From the NCBI GenBank assembly GCA_023634235.1, contig JAMKCF010000001.1, forward strand, positions 8,124,758-8,188,757: a stretch of DNA of 64,000 nucleotides, read 5' to 3'. Within the stretch, counting starts at the first letter, position 1, and every line of letters begins with the position of its first letter. The notes beneath the pieces were generated by a model. It searched no databases and was not told the origin of the DNA. It worked only from the letters and a program-made list of their open reading frames with translations. Both the position numbers and the translations under genes were made by a program. This DNA comes from Pisaster brevispinus (Eukaryota; Echinodermata; Asteroidea; Forcipulatida; Asteriidae). This document shows, one piece after another, positions 44,326 to 55,420 of this stretch.

Positions 44326-44880
44326 TTGAAGATGGTGGTGGTTCATCAGATGATGAAAATTATGTGGTCAACACAATCAGCTGTGTGCTCACCAAAACAA
44401 GGCATTATGTTAATGGTGGACTTGGCAGGTTCTCCAGTGCAGATGGAGTTAGACACAGGAGCCGCTGTATCAATTGTCTCGGAAAAGACATATCGCACTC
44501 AGAATGCAGGGGTGAAACTGAAAACGTATGGTGGAGAACCAATTCAATTACTCAGAAAATTGACACTGCCTGTCAAGTACAAGAACCAGTCCCACACCTT
44601 GCCTGTATATGTTGTGGTGGGGGACAAGCCAGCTTTGTTTGGATGAGACTGGTTGGCAAAGATGCAGATAGATTGGAAGCGCATATTCAAGGTTCAACAG
44701 ACAGCTTGCTCAGCACCAGTCACTGGAACACAAGGTACACCAGCCAATGACATTACAGGGATAAAGGAACAGTATAAAACTGTTTTCAGTGATAAGGGTG
44801 GCGTTATCAAAGAATTTGCTGCCCATATTTTTGTTGCAGAGGATACCAAGCCAGTATTCTGCAAGGCACGCCCTGTACCG
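44326..44880 (+). pseudogene. Gypsy D protease and RT leader
   Basis: QMELDTGAAVSIVSEKTY (D-T-G) and ALFG*DWL, where the stop is TGA and Arg (CGA) is usual, a CpG-type change. Continues to a TAA at about 44,883-44,885 and RT in the same frame. Confidence 0.85.
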
Positions 44881-45723
44881 TATTAACTCATGGCAAAGGT
44901 GGAGCAAGAACTTCAGCGTTTACAAGATGAAGGAATCATAACAAAGGTTGATCGCAGCGACTGGGCTTCGCCTATTGTACCGGTGCCCAAACCAGATGGA
45001 AGTCTGCGCTTGTGTGGAGACTATAAAGTTTCAATCAACAAACGGTTAGATACTAAGCAGTATACCTTGCCAAACCCTGCAGACTTGTTCGCAATCTTAG
45101 AGGGGGGGAAAGTTTTTTCGAAAATTGACCTCTCACACGCATACTTACAACTCGAGTTGGAAGCCGAGTCAAGGAAGTATTTAACCATAAATACACACAA
45201 AGGGCTGTTTGAATACAACAGATTGCCTTTTGGTGTGTCTACGGCTCCTGGTATTTTCCAGGGAGTAATGGATCAAATCTTACAGGGTATAGAAGGGGTT
45301 TGTTGTTATTTGGATGACATACTCATCTCTGCACCTTCCGAACAGAGCCATAGCACAATTTTGAACGAAGTCCTCAAGCGTTGGGAGAGGTATAATGTGC
45401 GGGTTAAGAGCCAAAAATGTGAGTGGGGTAAAAGTTCTGTAGAGTATCTAGGCCATGTAGTGGATGCCGAGGGTATTCACCCTACTACTGAAAAGCTTGA
45501 AGCAATCAGGGACGCACCTAGTCCAACCAATGTAACAGAGCTTAGGTCTTACCTAGGGCTTTTGAATTATTATGGGAAATTTATTCCTAATGCTTCAACA
45601 GTGCTTCACCCTCTAAATGAGCTGCTGCGGAAAGATGTGCCATGGAAATGGACAGAAGATTGCGAAAAAGCATACAAGGCTAGTAAATCCCACTTAATGG
45701 GAAGTACGTTGTTGGTACACTGA
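44881..45723 (+). pseudogene. Gypsy D reverse transcriptase
   Basis: DWASPIVPVPKPDGSLRLCG, KVFSKIDLSHAYLQLEL, FEYNRLPFGVSTAPGIFQ, VCCYLDDILIS: a full palm with intact catalytic residues, and thumb LLNYYGKFIPNASTVLHPL. The first in-frame ATG (44,890) is not the protein start. It ends with a frame change at LLVH. Confidence 0.9.
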
Positions 45724-46160
45724 TGTGAACCATGAGCTCCGATTGGCATGTGATGCTTTAGCGTAAGGTATTGGAGCTGTGATTTCTCATGTCATGCCAG
45801 ATGGCCAAGAAAGGCCAGTTGCATTTGCATTGCGCACTTTGTCAGCAAGCGAACGAAACTGTGCCCAAATAGAGCGTGGAGCATTGTCACTTATATATGG
45901 AGTTAAGAAATTCCACAAATATCTCATTGGTCGTAAGTTTACACTGATAACTGATCACGCAAACCATTGACCACGATTTTTAATCCCGAGTCAGCTATTA
46001 CAACTTTTGCTGCTGCACGCATGCAATGTTGGGCAATCGTATTATCTGCCTACATCTATGACAGAGTTCAAAAGATCAGGCGGGGGATCATGGAAACGCT
46101 GATGCGTTATCTAGGTTACCTAGAAAGGTGGATCATACCACTCATGAGGAAGTAAAATAT
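45724..46160 (+). pseudogene. Gypsy D RNase H
   Basis: [51 protein letters not shown]. Tail AARMQCWAIVLSAYIYD continues in a shifted frame. Two or more breaks. Confidence 0.8.
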
Positions 46161-47034
46161 TTCTCATACTTGGAGGAGTTACCAGTCACTGAAAGATCCA
46201 GTGTTAGCTAGAGTACATGAGTTTTTAGCAAACGGTTGGCCAAATTATGTACAGGATGAAGATCTGAGACCCTTTTTCACTCAAAGAGGTGAATTGTCTG
46301 TAGAACAAGGATGTGATCTATGGGGTTTACGGGTGATCATTCCACCCAAGTTCAGATCTAGATTGCTAGATGATCTCCATGATCAACATTTAGGCATATG
46401 TCATTTAAAGGGTTTAGCACGAAGCTACCTGTGGTGGCCAGGTTTAGACAAGGATATTGAATGTTTGGTAAATTCATGCACCACTTGCCTCTCTGTCCGA
46501 AACGCACCCCTGACGGCACCCTTAAAAACGGGAGTGGCCAACAAGGGTATGGCAGAGGTTACACATTGACTATGCTGAACTTAAAAGGTCAACATATGTT
46601 AATTTTGGTAGATAGTCACTCTAAGTGAGTTGAAGTGTATCCGATGAAAACTACCACTACCACTAAAACTCTGGACACTCTTAGGAGATTGTTTGCTTCT
46701 TATGGAATTCCAGAGGAAATTGTCTCAGACAATGGGCCACAATTTACATCAAGTGAATTTAAAGAGTGTATGACAAATAACGGTATAAAACACCAAAGTT
46801 CCTCCGTATCACCCTGCTTCCAATGGGGCAGCAGAAAGAACAGTACAAATGGTGAAAAGAGCACTAACTAAGCAACTTCTTGATCCAAACCCAAGAAAGT
46901 AAAAGTTGTCAATACATCATAAGTTAGCTAACTTTCTTATAACATACCGAAACACTCCTCAGGCAACTACAGGTAGAACTCCTGCAGAGCTTTTTCTAAA
47001 GAGACAACCCAGAACTCGATTTTCTTTGTTGAAG
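46161..47034 (+). pseudogene. Gypsy D integrase, zinc domain and core
   Basis: Zinc domain LHDQHLGICHLKGLARSYLW ... CTTCLS. First Asp in a shifted frame (LHIDYAELK). SDNGPQFTSSEF has the second Asp. NGAAERTVQ (Glu) is shifted again. It stops where a 484-bp insertion follows. Confidence 0.8.
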
Positions 47035-47518
47035 CTGTAGTGACTTATTGTTAAATGCAAGTCATGCAACAGCAGTTGATTTTGTACATTTGTATATATT
47101 TGCAGCATACAACAGAAGTTGACTTTTTACATGTGCTTTAGTTTTTCCATGGGCAACGCCATCTTGTTTTGTGATTTCACTGCTTGAGGATAGTTTTTTG
47201 AAGCAACAGTTCTCTGCTCCTATTTTCGACTTTATAACCTTGTTTAAGTTTCATTTGGGGTAATCAGGAAAACCCTTATTGACTGTTCATTATAACTGTA
47301 TACACCAGACTCCGCTTCAAGTATTCTGGATGCTTTTAAGCCTCATTTATCTGTGGAAAACAGACGGAACAATTCCTAGCTGCAATTCGTTTTGTTGCGG
47401 TAAATTGGCTTTACCGTTGTTTGACAATCACCGTGACTGACACTTTGACGAGTTGGAGGGTCATCTTTTTCAGTGTTTTTGAGTAAGTAAATTGACAATT
47501 TTCGAATCTACTTCAAAG
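47035..47518. mobile_element. 484-bp insertion in gypsy D integrase
   Basis: Host codons TTG AAG resume after the insert as CCA AAC TTA. The insert is non-coding, AT-rich, contains a local repeat (CAGTTGATTTTGTACATT and GAAGTTGACTTTTTACATG) and short near-inverse ends (GTAGTGAC, GTAGATTCG inverse). Target duplication uncertain. Confidence 0.5.
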
Positions 47519-48039
47519 CCAAACTTAGCCCAGACAGTGGAAAACAAACAAGAAAAACAGGATGTTTCATGACAAGGACTGGGTTAAGGAAAGAACCTAA
47601 AAAGGTGAACCAGAAGGTTAGAGTAAAAAGTCATCAGAATAATTTAGAGAAATGGTTGTCAGGCAAGGTTGTAAAAGTGTGTGGGCCTCGTATATACGTA
47701 GTGCAGGTGTACACAAATGGAAGGAACAGATTTGTGCATATTGATCATGTTTTACCATCACAAGAAGAAAGTCAAATGGTTGTGCCAGATCCAATCATGC
47801 CCGAAACAAGTAATCCAGTTGGTGTTCCTTTAAACCCACTAATTCCAGAGCAGTATGAAAAGGAGAAGGTCACAAATCAAAAACAAAATTCTGACTCATG
47901 TGGAGAAAACCCACAGTCACTTGACCAAAAGCACAGTAACGAAGCTGCTGAGAGCAGTCCGGGTAGTTCTGGAAGTTCTACTCAAGTGAGCCATTATCCC
48001 CAAAGAGTTAGGAATCCACCCAAACAACTGGATTTGTAA
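47519..48039 (+). pseudogene. Gypsy D integrase C-terminus
   Basis: VRVKSHQNNLEKWLSGKVVK and VCGPRIYVVQVYTNGRNRFV are the GPY/F-type region, followed by a Ser/Pro-rich tail and RRVRNPPKQLDL-like end at a TAA (48,037-48,039). Then comes an A-rich tract, with no polypurine tract or LTR visible. Confidence 0.75.
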
Positions 48040-50282
48040 AAAAAAAAAAATAAATAAATAAAAAAAACTAGACACTAGGTGTTTGTGAACAAACACAAAG
48101 CTGTTCCGTTTTGTTGTGCTTTGATTTATTGATCCAGACATTTAAAGTGAGCCTAAGTTCAAGATTGAGCGATATGGTTCCATTTCTGGTTGACCCGGAA
48201 TTAAAGGTCGACATTGGGTCACGATTTCCCAAAACTAATCTCCAATGCCCAAGGAGTCTATAACTGAAAAAAGTTTGAAAATCGGTTGTGAAGTTCTTGA
48301 GATATGGTCTCACTTCCGGTTGACCCGGAAGTAAAGGTCAACATGGGGTCACGGTTACCCAAGGCTGATCTCTAGTGCCCAAGGAGTCTATAGCTGAAAA
48401 AATGTTTGAAAATCGGCTGTGTACTTCTTGAGATATGGTGCTGCAAAGATTAACTAGTTAAATATTCAAATGAATCAATTAAAAAAAATTTAAAAAAATT
48501 ACATTTAGAGTTAAGCTTATGTTCTAAGCTTCAATTCGATGTACGATATAACTCTTTCATCTGTACGCTTTAGAATATTAGGCTTAAAGAAAAAAAACGT
48601 GAACAAAGGCTATGGGATTTTAGGAGGAAACAGAATAATTCTGCATTCTCACGAAAACCCCGAACAAACGTAGGAATTACATGTACATGTGTTGCTCATG
48701 TACAAATCGAATGGGCTGTGCACAAAGCAATGGGTCCTCTAACCGGTTAGGAGTCGAATATCAAGGAAATCTCCAACGCCTTGCCGTGATTGCGCAATCA
48801 AATGGCTAGCCATGGTGTCCGATTTGTCACTGACTCGTTAATTATTGTGGCTATTTATGTAACTTACATACCATGCGTACTAAAAAACAGCATCCGTCCA
48901 AAATTCTCAAAATACAAATGCGCCCGTTCAAAAAATGTAGTGCCCGGGACAAAATCGTTGAGCTCACCGGGCAACAGAATCACGACGTACACATGCACAA
49001 GCCACCGTTTCAATACGCTATAGATCAATCTTTTTGTATAAATAGTGCGACTGGTACCCAGAAGTCGTGCATTTTTCTCTGTCGCAGGTCTACCTGACTA
49101 CATTTTTAGTGGATGAACGGAACCTTGCCTCCAAGACTCAATAATATGGCTAGCCATTGGTGTCCGATTTGTCACTGAATCGTTAATTATCGTGGAAATT
49201 TTTCTACTTTGATTAGTTTTAATGACCAGGAACATCTCTTATTAAAAGCAATTAACTTTTCAAAACAGTTTATGTAATTTAGGAAACTAATTCGTAATTT
49301 TAATTGAAAATATCGTGTTTTTGACTGTCAAAACATTTGCACTTTCAGCGCCAAGTGTTTTGTACAAAGAACAAAAACGTGCCAACAAATGACGTCATTG
49401 ATGACGTTTTTAGATTTTTTTGCCACGCTGCACAGCTACATAATAAGACGAGTCTATATTTGAAAACAGTTTGAGGATCAGACATATACTTCTTGAGATA
49501 TGGTGGGAACAAGATTGCCTAATTAAATATTCATGTCATTATAACTCAGCTAATTAATGAACAATTTGAACAATATTACTCTTAGCATAATTTCATGTAC
49601 TAAGCTTCAGTTTGATATAAGAATTAAGTCTCCCATTTTTATTATTTTAGAAATTAGGTTCGTACAAAATCGTGTATGAAAGCTATGGCAATTTTGACAG
49701 AAACAAAGAATAATAACTAGACATTAAGTATTTGTGAACAAACGCTGAGCTGTTCCGATTTTGTTTGGTCTTGATTAAATGCTTCATACCTTTAATGTGA
49801 GCCTAACTTTGACATAGAAGACAGTTGACCTTTTACAAGCGTTGAATTTAAACTTAAAATGTGCCTAAAAACGGTTGACGCGGAAGTTAGGGTCAACTTA
49901 GGGTCACGATAACACTTGGCTAATTTTTATGCCCAAGGAGTCTATTACCTGAAAAAAATATGAAAATCGTACGCGTACATCTTGAGATATATTCAAACTT
50001 CCGGTTGACCCGGAAGATAAGGTCAACCCAAGGCTAATTTCCAATTCGCAAGGAGTCTGTAAATGAAAACAGTTTGAAAGGGGGGTGTACTTTTTGAAAT
50101 ATGGTGCTAAAAAGATTGACTAATGAATTATTCATGTGACGATCGTGTAATTAACTAATTTTAATTGTATTGCTTGTAAAAACTAAGGAAAGTTATAATC
50201 AAGGCTATGGTGAATACATAAAATCGAATATTTGATGGCTAATGGGAAATAATGAATCATTACACTATCACGCCTGACATGT
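48040..50282. repeat. Diverged long-period repeats with TTCCGG-N5-CCGGAA
   Basis: Block starting ACTAGACACTAGG at 48,068 and again near 49,716 (1,648 bp apart). CCGGTTGACCCGGAAGTAAAG-type motif at 48,184; 48,312; 49,873; 49,994. CTTGAGATATGGT follows in most. A second pair GGTGTCCGATTTGTCACTGA lies at 48,815 and 49,153. No ORF of note. Confidence 0.7.
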
Positions 50283-50599
50283 GGCGTGTCGTTGCCAAGT
50301 GGTTAGTGCGTCGGACTCGAGCTCTAGTGGCTAAGTCATCGGGGTGTGGGTTCAAACTCCGGCAGTCTTGACACTAGTGTCCTTGAGCAAGGTATTAAAC
50401 TATAGTTGCTTCGTAAAAGTTGGTGAGGTAGTGCTTTTTACCAGCCAGGAATGATACCCAAGCCTGAATCTTATGGACTGTAAAGGGGGTAACCCTGTTT
50501 CAGCTCCAGGAGTATGTGTTAATGGCCCCTGGAAAACAGTTGATTTGTAGCCCACACCTTGAAGTGGCCTTCAGGCTTTGTGTGTCTGGCGACTAGTGT
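50283..50599 (+). mobile_element. tRNA-like SINE, second copy
   Basis: GCCAAGTGGTTAGTGCGTCGG and GGGTTCAAACTCC are degenerate boxes A and B. The anticodon arm reads ACTCGAG. The body GTCCTTGAGCAAGGTATTAA aligns with the first SINE. No LINE-like tail seen. Confidence 0.7.
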
Positions 50600-50759
50600 T
50601 GTAACAAACCCAAAAAAGATCACGACCTTTTATGGACAGAAAAAATTACAAATGTTGTTGAAAAGACAAAAGGGCATTACAAACTCTTAACAGTTGTGAC
50701 ATTGTTTTTAGAGCATGAAGTAAGACATCTTTTTGAGAAAGTTGGGAAATTTATAGATG
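50600..50759 (+). repeat. 160-bp direct repeat, copy 1
   Basis: Starts TGTAACAAACCC, ends TTTATAGATG. Three mismatches to copy 2 at 52,019-52,178. Confidence 0.95.
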
Positions 50760-50796
50760 GTTCGAGATCGCAAAGCTCACTGACCCCGCTATTAAC

Positions 50797-52021
50797 ATGA
50801 CTGAACTTCGTCAGTACCACAACAGCAAGGATGAACTTACATGCCACATAAATAGCATTCTGCTGCGCAACGACAAGATTGTAATTCCCAAATCACTACG
50901 TGACTTGGCAGTTTCTCTCGCCCACGAAGGCCACCAAGGCATGGCACGAACAAAAGCTATGATACGATCAAAGGTCTTGTTCCCAGGAATCAACGAGAAA
51001 GTCGAACAGACAATACACAAATGCCTTGCATGTCAATCCGTCTACAGCAAACCAGGGCCCTTTGAACCACTTCCCATGTCAGACTTGCCACCAGGAGCAT
51101 GGCAAAATCTGAGCATGGACTTCTGTGGCCCACTACCCACAGGAGAATACCTCATGGTCATCATGGATGAGTACTCCAGATACCCAAATGTTGAAATTGT
51201 GAAATCCGTGTCCGCAAACGCAGTTATCCCTGTCTTGGACAAAGTACTGTCCACATTCGGCTGTTGCAAAGTAATCAAAACTGACAACGGCAGCCCATTC
51301 AACTCGCACGCCTTCGCAAAATTCGCAGAACACAGTGGCTTTAAACATAGACGCATTACGCCTCACTGGCCGCGGGCCAACGCACAGGCTGAGGCATTCA
51401 ACAAACCGCTGATGAAGCTTGTTCGTACTGCTCATCTCGAACACAAATCTTGGAGGCAGGAGCTCCATAAATACCTTCAGCAGTATCGCGCCACACCACA
51501 CCCATCCACCGGGGTCACGCCATATCAACTAATGTTTGGACGCGAGCCACGCACACGGCTTCCACAGATCGACCTCAACAGTCCATCTACATTAGATCGT
51601 CAAGCTCGAGCGAATGATGAACGGGCAAAGTCCAAGCAGAAATGCTACGCCGACATTCGTTTGAACGCCCGACAAAACGACATCGCAGTTGGTGACATTG
51701 TACTCGTAAAACATGACACTAGACCGTCCAAACTCTCCACACCATTTGACCCCCAGCCATTCACTGTCACCGCCAGGAAAGGCAGTATGATCACCGCCTC
51801 TGCAAATGGCCACAATATCACTCGGAACTCCTCACGTTTTAAGGGCATCCCTTCGGACTCCTACAACAGCTACCAATGTGATAACATTGAGGAGGAAGAT
51901 GAAAAGGACCATACACCACCCAACACCGAAACCACAGCAACGACACCTACTTCATTGCCACATACCTTGCCAACACAGGCTACTTCTCAACTGCCGCACA
52001 CTCGACCGACTCGCATTCTGT
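50797..52021 (+). CDS. Gypsy-type integrase C-terminal two-thirds, uninterrupted
   Basis: 408 codons without break, the longest clean integrase in the window. Zinc domain HEGHQGMARTKAM ... CLACQ. Core Asp in LSMDFCGPL and IKTDNGSPF, Glu in ANAQAEAFNKP. C-terminal GDIVLVKHDTRP and a Thr/Pro tail. The stop TAA lies in direct repeat 2. The gypsy homology begins at about 50,760 (WFEIAKLTDP), right after repeat 1. RT, RNase H, gag and LTRs are absent, so it is a fragment. Whether it is transcribed is unknown. Confidence 0.85.
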
Positions 52022-52178
52022 AACAAACCCCAAAAAGATCACGACCTTTTATGGACAGAAAAATTTACAAATGTTGTTGAAAAGACAAAAGGGCATTACA
52101 AACTCTTAACAGTTGTGACATTGTTTTTAGAGCATGAAGTAAGACATCTTTTTGGGAAAGTTGGGAAATTTATAGATG
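52019..52178 (+). repeat. 160-bp direct repeat, copy 2
   Basis: Near-identical to copy 1; includes a CCTTTTATGG box. Open in one frame (VVTLFLEHEVRHLFGKVGKF) in both copies. Confidence 0.95.
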
Positions 52179-52309
52179 AGATCAATCCGGTAAGGTCGCT
52201 GATCTCTATTGCTATATAACTGTCTAGAGTTCAATTTTTTTTTCTGCAGCAAACGTTATCAATAGAGACAACAGTTCAGGGATAGTGTTTCCCTATGGAC
52301 CTTATGCAT

Positions 52310-52445
52310 TGACGTCATCCAACCGCCATCTTAGAGGTAAAACGGTGACAAAACAATCGAAGCGCACAGATTTGTACGCGCGGCGCACAGGATTGGCCAA
52401 TGAACACCCTCCTCTGGGTGAGGGCGCCCTACTGAAATGACGTCA
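52310..52445. promoter_or_regulatory. Candidate TATA-less promoter
   Basis: CRE TGACGTCA at 52,310 and 52,438, YY1-type CCGCCATCTT at 52,323, ATTGGCCAAT (CCAAT box on both strands) at 52,392, GC-rich surroundings. No convincing gene adjoins; a short ORF at 52,540 is unassigned. Confidence 0.4.
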
Positions 52446-54738
52446 TGTGCGTTGCTGGCGCATGCTGCAGAAAAAAAAATTGCGTGCGGTCCAGGGCGAT
52501 TAGACTTGTACACTGCTAAGTATACACCACTGTTGACTGTTGTATCATCCTGAGGAAGTTCGTTGGAACAAGGTAACCAGACCTGATGTAAGAAGGAACG
52601 GTAAGGATATACCTCAAAACGTTGGGGGAAAATATATAAAAAAAGCTATTACAGGTAGTTTGGCAGTTGGCAATGATGTTGACGTGCATGAAAAAGGAGC
52701 TTTTCGGGCCACTCACACTCAGTCACACTCACATCAGACCATGCACACTGTGGGACGTGACTGTGTAGTCAACATGGTCAATAGTAATAAATATTAGGTC
52801 ATCATGTCTACTCATGAGTCATACAGTCCTGTTATAGCCTCTCAATTTGTTCTAGTTGGTGTGGTAATATTATAATACTCATCATGCATAGTTTTGTACA
52901 GGTTGTAGTAGTTGTAGTATTGTATGTCTCATTGTCTGCAGTAGTAATGTTGTAACTACATATGTGTAGTACTAGTAGTAGTACTGTAGGCCTATCTATC
53001 ACTCTCATCATCATCAGTGTCATTTAAAAGTGACATTGAAAAAGTTGTTGACCTTGGGGCAGTTTACTCCATCCAGGCAGTAGTAACATTAACAGTCAAT
53101 GACAGTAGGCCTAAATTTGCCTGGTCAGTTAGTGCTGTATTATAAGGTGTAAAAATCGATGGCAACGTCACAAGGTTTTTATTGCATGTGCATGACACAA
53201 TAGCGCATGCCTTGTACATTAGCATTCAGAAACGTGTGCATTGATACAGGTGGTGTGTTCAGTGATATCTATGGTTCAGTACACTTCGTTTACAAACAAA
53301 CCCGCTGGTTTGCATTGACGCAAATGTTTCGTTAGCAAGGCATTCATTCTTGTTGACAGTCTTTGTGACTAAATCAACATTTTTACAAATGTTCTATTTC
53401 GAGAAATTATGGTTCATTTCCAGTAAGTTCAACACTTGCATATTCTGTAAGCCTAATAACATCAGGCAGGGAATACTTTTAGTAATTGTAAAAGTACTGT
53501 ATCTCGTACTAGTATTTCCCTCAGGCAGGGAATACTTTTGGTAATTGTAAAAGTACCGTATCTCGTACTAATATTTCCCTATTCGTGTCTGTGTGTGTAG
53601 TGCGGTGCGTGTATTTAACGCTGGTGAGTGTTATTATGAATAATTTATTTATAATTAGCCATACCTATTTCTATGACGTTGCCATATTATGGTAATTTCA
53701 ACCCAGCGCCTTATGATACAGCACTTACCGGATTAGCTAGGCCCTAACTAAGGGTAAGAGAAGGAGTAGGAGTCTGAGTTGAGGTCAAGTATGTGGTAAG
53801 ATAAGGAACTCTATTAAAGTGTGTGTCAATATCTTTTAGGAATTAATAGGAATAGGAGACATCATTTGAAAGTGTTGGGGTAAATAAAAAAGCCCATGAA
53901 AAAGCATAAGGACAATTGGAAAATTGCAGACTACTGGGTTACTGTGAGACTTGCTCTCCCCCAAGAACGGCAGGCCTATTAATAGTATTATATTAGTATA
54001 CTTGTGAAGGCATACCAATCATGGGTCTATTGCCGTAACTGTGGCTTCTCCTTAGAGTTAGGGTATTCTCCAACTACCGGTTTATTGTGTTGTCATTGGT
54101 GGAATGATACATCACTCAACAGTGTAGCATGTTTGGGGTATTATTGACAGAATGCCCCCAACATACATGAAATAACAAATATGTCAAAGTTTTTGCTTAA
54201 TTGGTTATCAGACTCGTGACCAAATATTGCAAAACCTCCTTTTAGAACATGAAATTTTCTCCTCTCTGAAATAATCATGTCACTTATTTTTGAAAAACTA
54301 TGGAGTTTTAGTCATACATATTTCAAGGGAAGATTTCTACTATGATGTTTATGTTACCATGTACATGTAAGTTATGTGGGATTGAGTGAAGATTGAGTTT
54401 TTGGGGGGTTGTCGAATGTTGAGCTGGGGCTATAATGCTGCCAATGCAATACAATAGGAGCAACTGAAATTTTCACTTGACTTTGACTTGAGTCCTTCAC
54501 ACCATCATGGGGATGTCTAATGGCTTTTGTTGCATGACTGCTTGCTGTGACAGTTTGGTAGATTCAATGAGAGATCTAACGCTTGTGGATACGCAGTCTG
54601 CTTCACACACTCTAAATTTTTGGCGGGTTTCCCCGTGGTCTGACACCATGATTAAGAAGAGTAAGAAAATACAAGGGTATTCTGAGGGGATGATCTTGTT
54701 GTTGTGGGCAAAGTAGCACAGATGCTTTATTTCTTTTT
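52446..54738. other. Non-coding stretch with 59-bp tandem duplication
   Basis: No gene recognised. CAGGCAGGGAATACTTTT starts two 59-bp units at 53,463 and 53,522 that differ at a few bases. Short ORFs are consistent with chance. Confidence 0.55.
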
Positions 54739-55420
54739 GGCGAGCTGCGAAGCAGAGTGAGCCTATGTACTGACAATTTCCGTCCGTCCGTCTGTCCGTC
54801 CGTCCGTCCGTCTGTCCGTCCGTCTGTCCGTCCGTCTGTCCGTCCGTCCGTCCGTCCGCATTCAGTAAATGTTAAAGTTTTTGCTTCAAGCTTCAACATT
54901 TTTATGTTTTGAGTTGTTTTATGGATTCTAAAAGCCTTAAGTGAACTATTATACAATGACAACCATGTATTGTGTTTCTCAACAATTGTTTTACAGAAAT
55001 GTTTTCAGAATTTAAAAAGAAATGTTGAAGTTTGTTTTACCATGTGAACATTGTGCCCTCGGGACTTTATAAAAAACTTAAGACTAAACATTGGATGTTT
55101 TAGAACTAAATTTGAACAACAACACAACAGACCTGCATAAATTGTTTGAAACAAAACAAAACTCTATGTCACTGGTTTCAGTTGAATGAGCTAAAACAAT
55201 GAACAATTTAAATGGTCATAACTCCTTATTGCAATGATGTACTGACTTGAAACTTGAATCAAACATTGCTTTTTACATGTAGATTCATATGAAAAGTAAA
55301 AAATCAAATAGTTTATCAATGGTTCCAGTTGAATGGGTTAAAACAATGACAACCTTAAATGGTTACAACTCCTTATTGCAATTAGTCATTGGTCTTCTAT
55401 CTGGCGATTAGCAGCTCGCC
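54739..55420. mobile_element. MITE-like element with GGCGAGCTGC ends
   Basis: GGCGAGCTGC at 54,739 and its inverse GCAGCTCGCC at 55,411-55,420. Near the left end a (GTCC)n microsatellite (54,781-54,860). The interior has a 147-bp tandem duplication (TTATTGCAATgAtGT-type). No coding region. No clear target duplication. Confidence 0.55.

Noticed and set aside
50600..52178. Direct repeats as LTRs of a small retrotransposon
   Set aside because: TG start is present but no CA end, no primer-binding site or polypurine tract at the inner edges.
54612..54962. ORF with repeated RTDG
   Set aside because: Translation of the (GTCC)n microsatellite.
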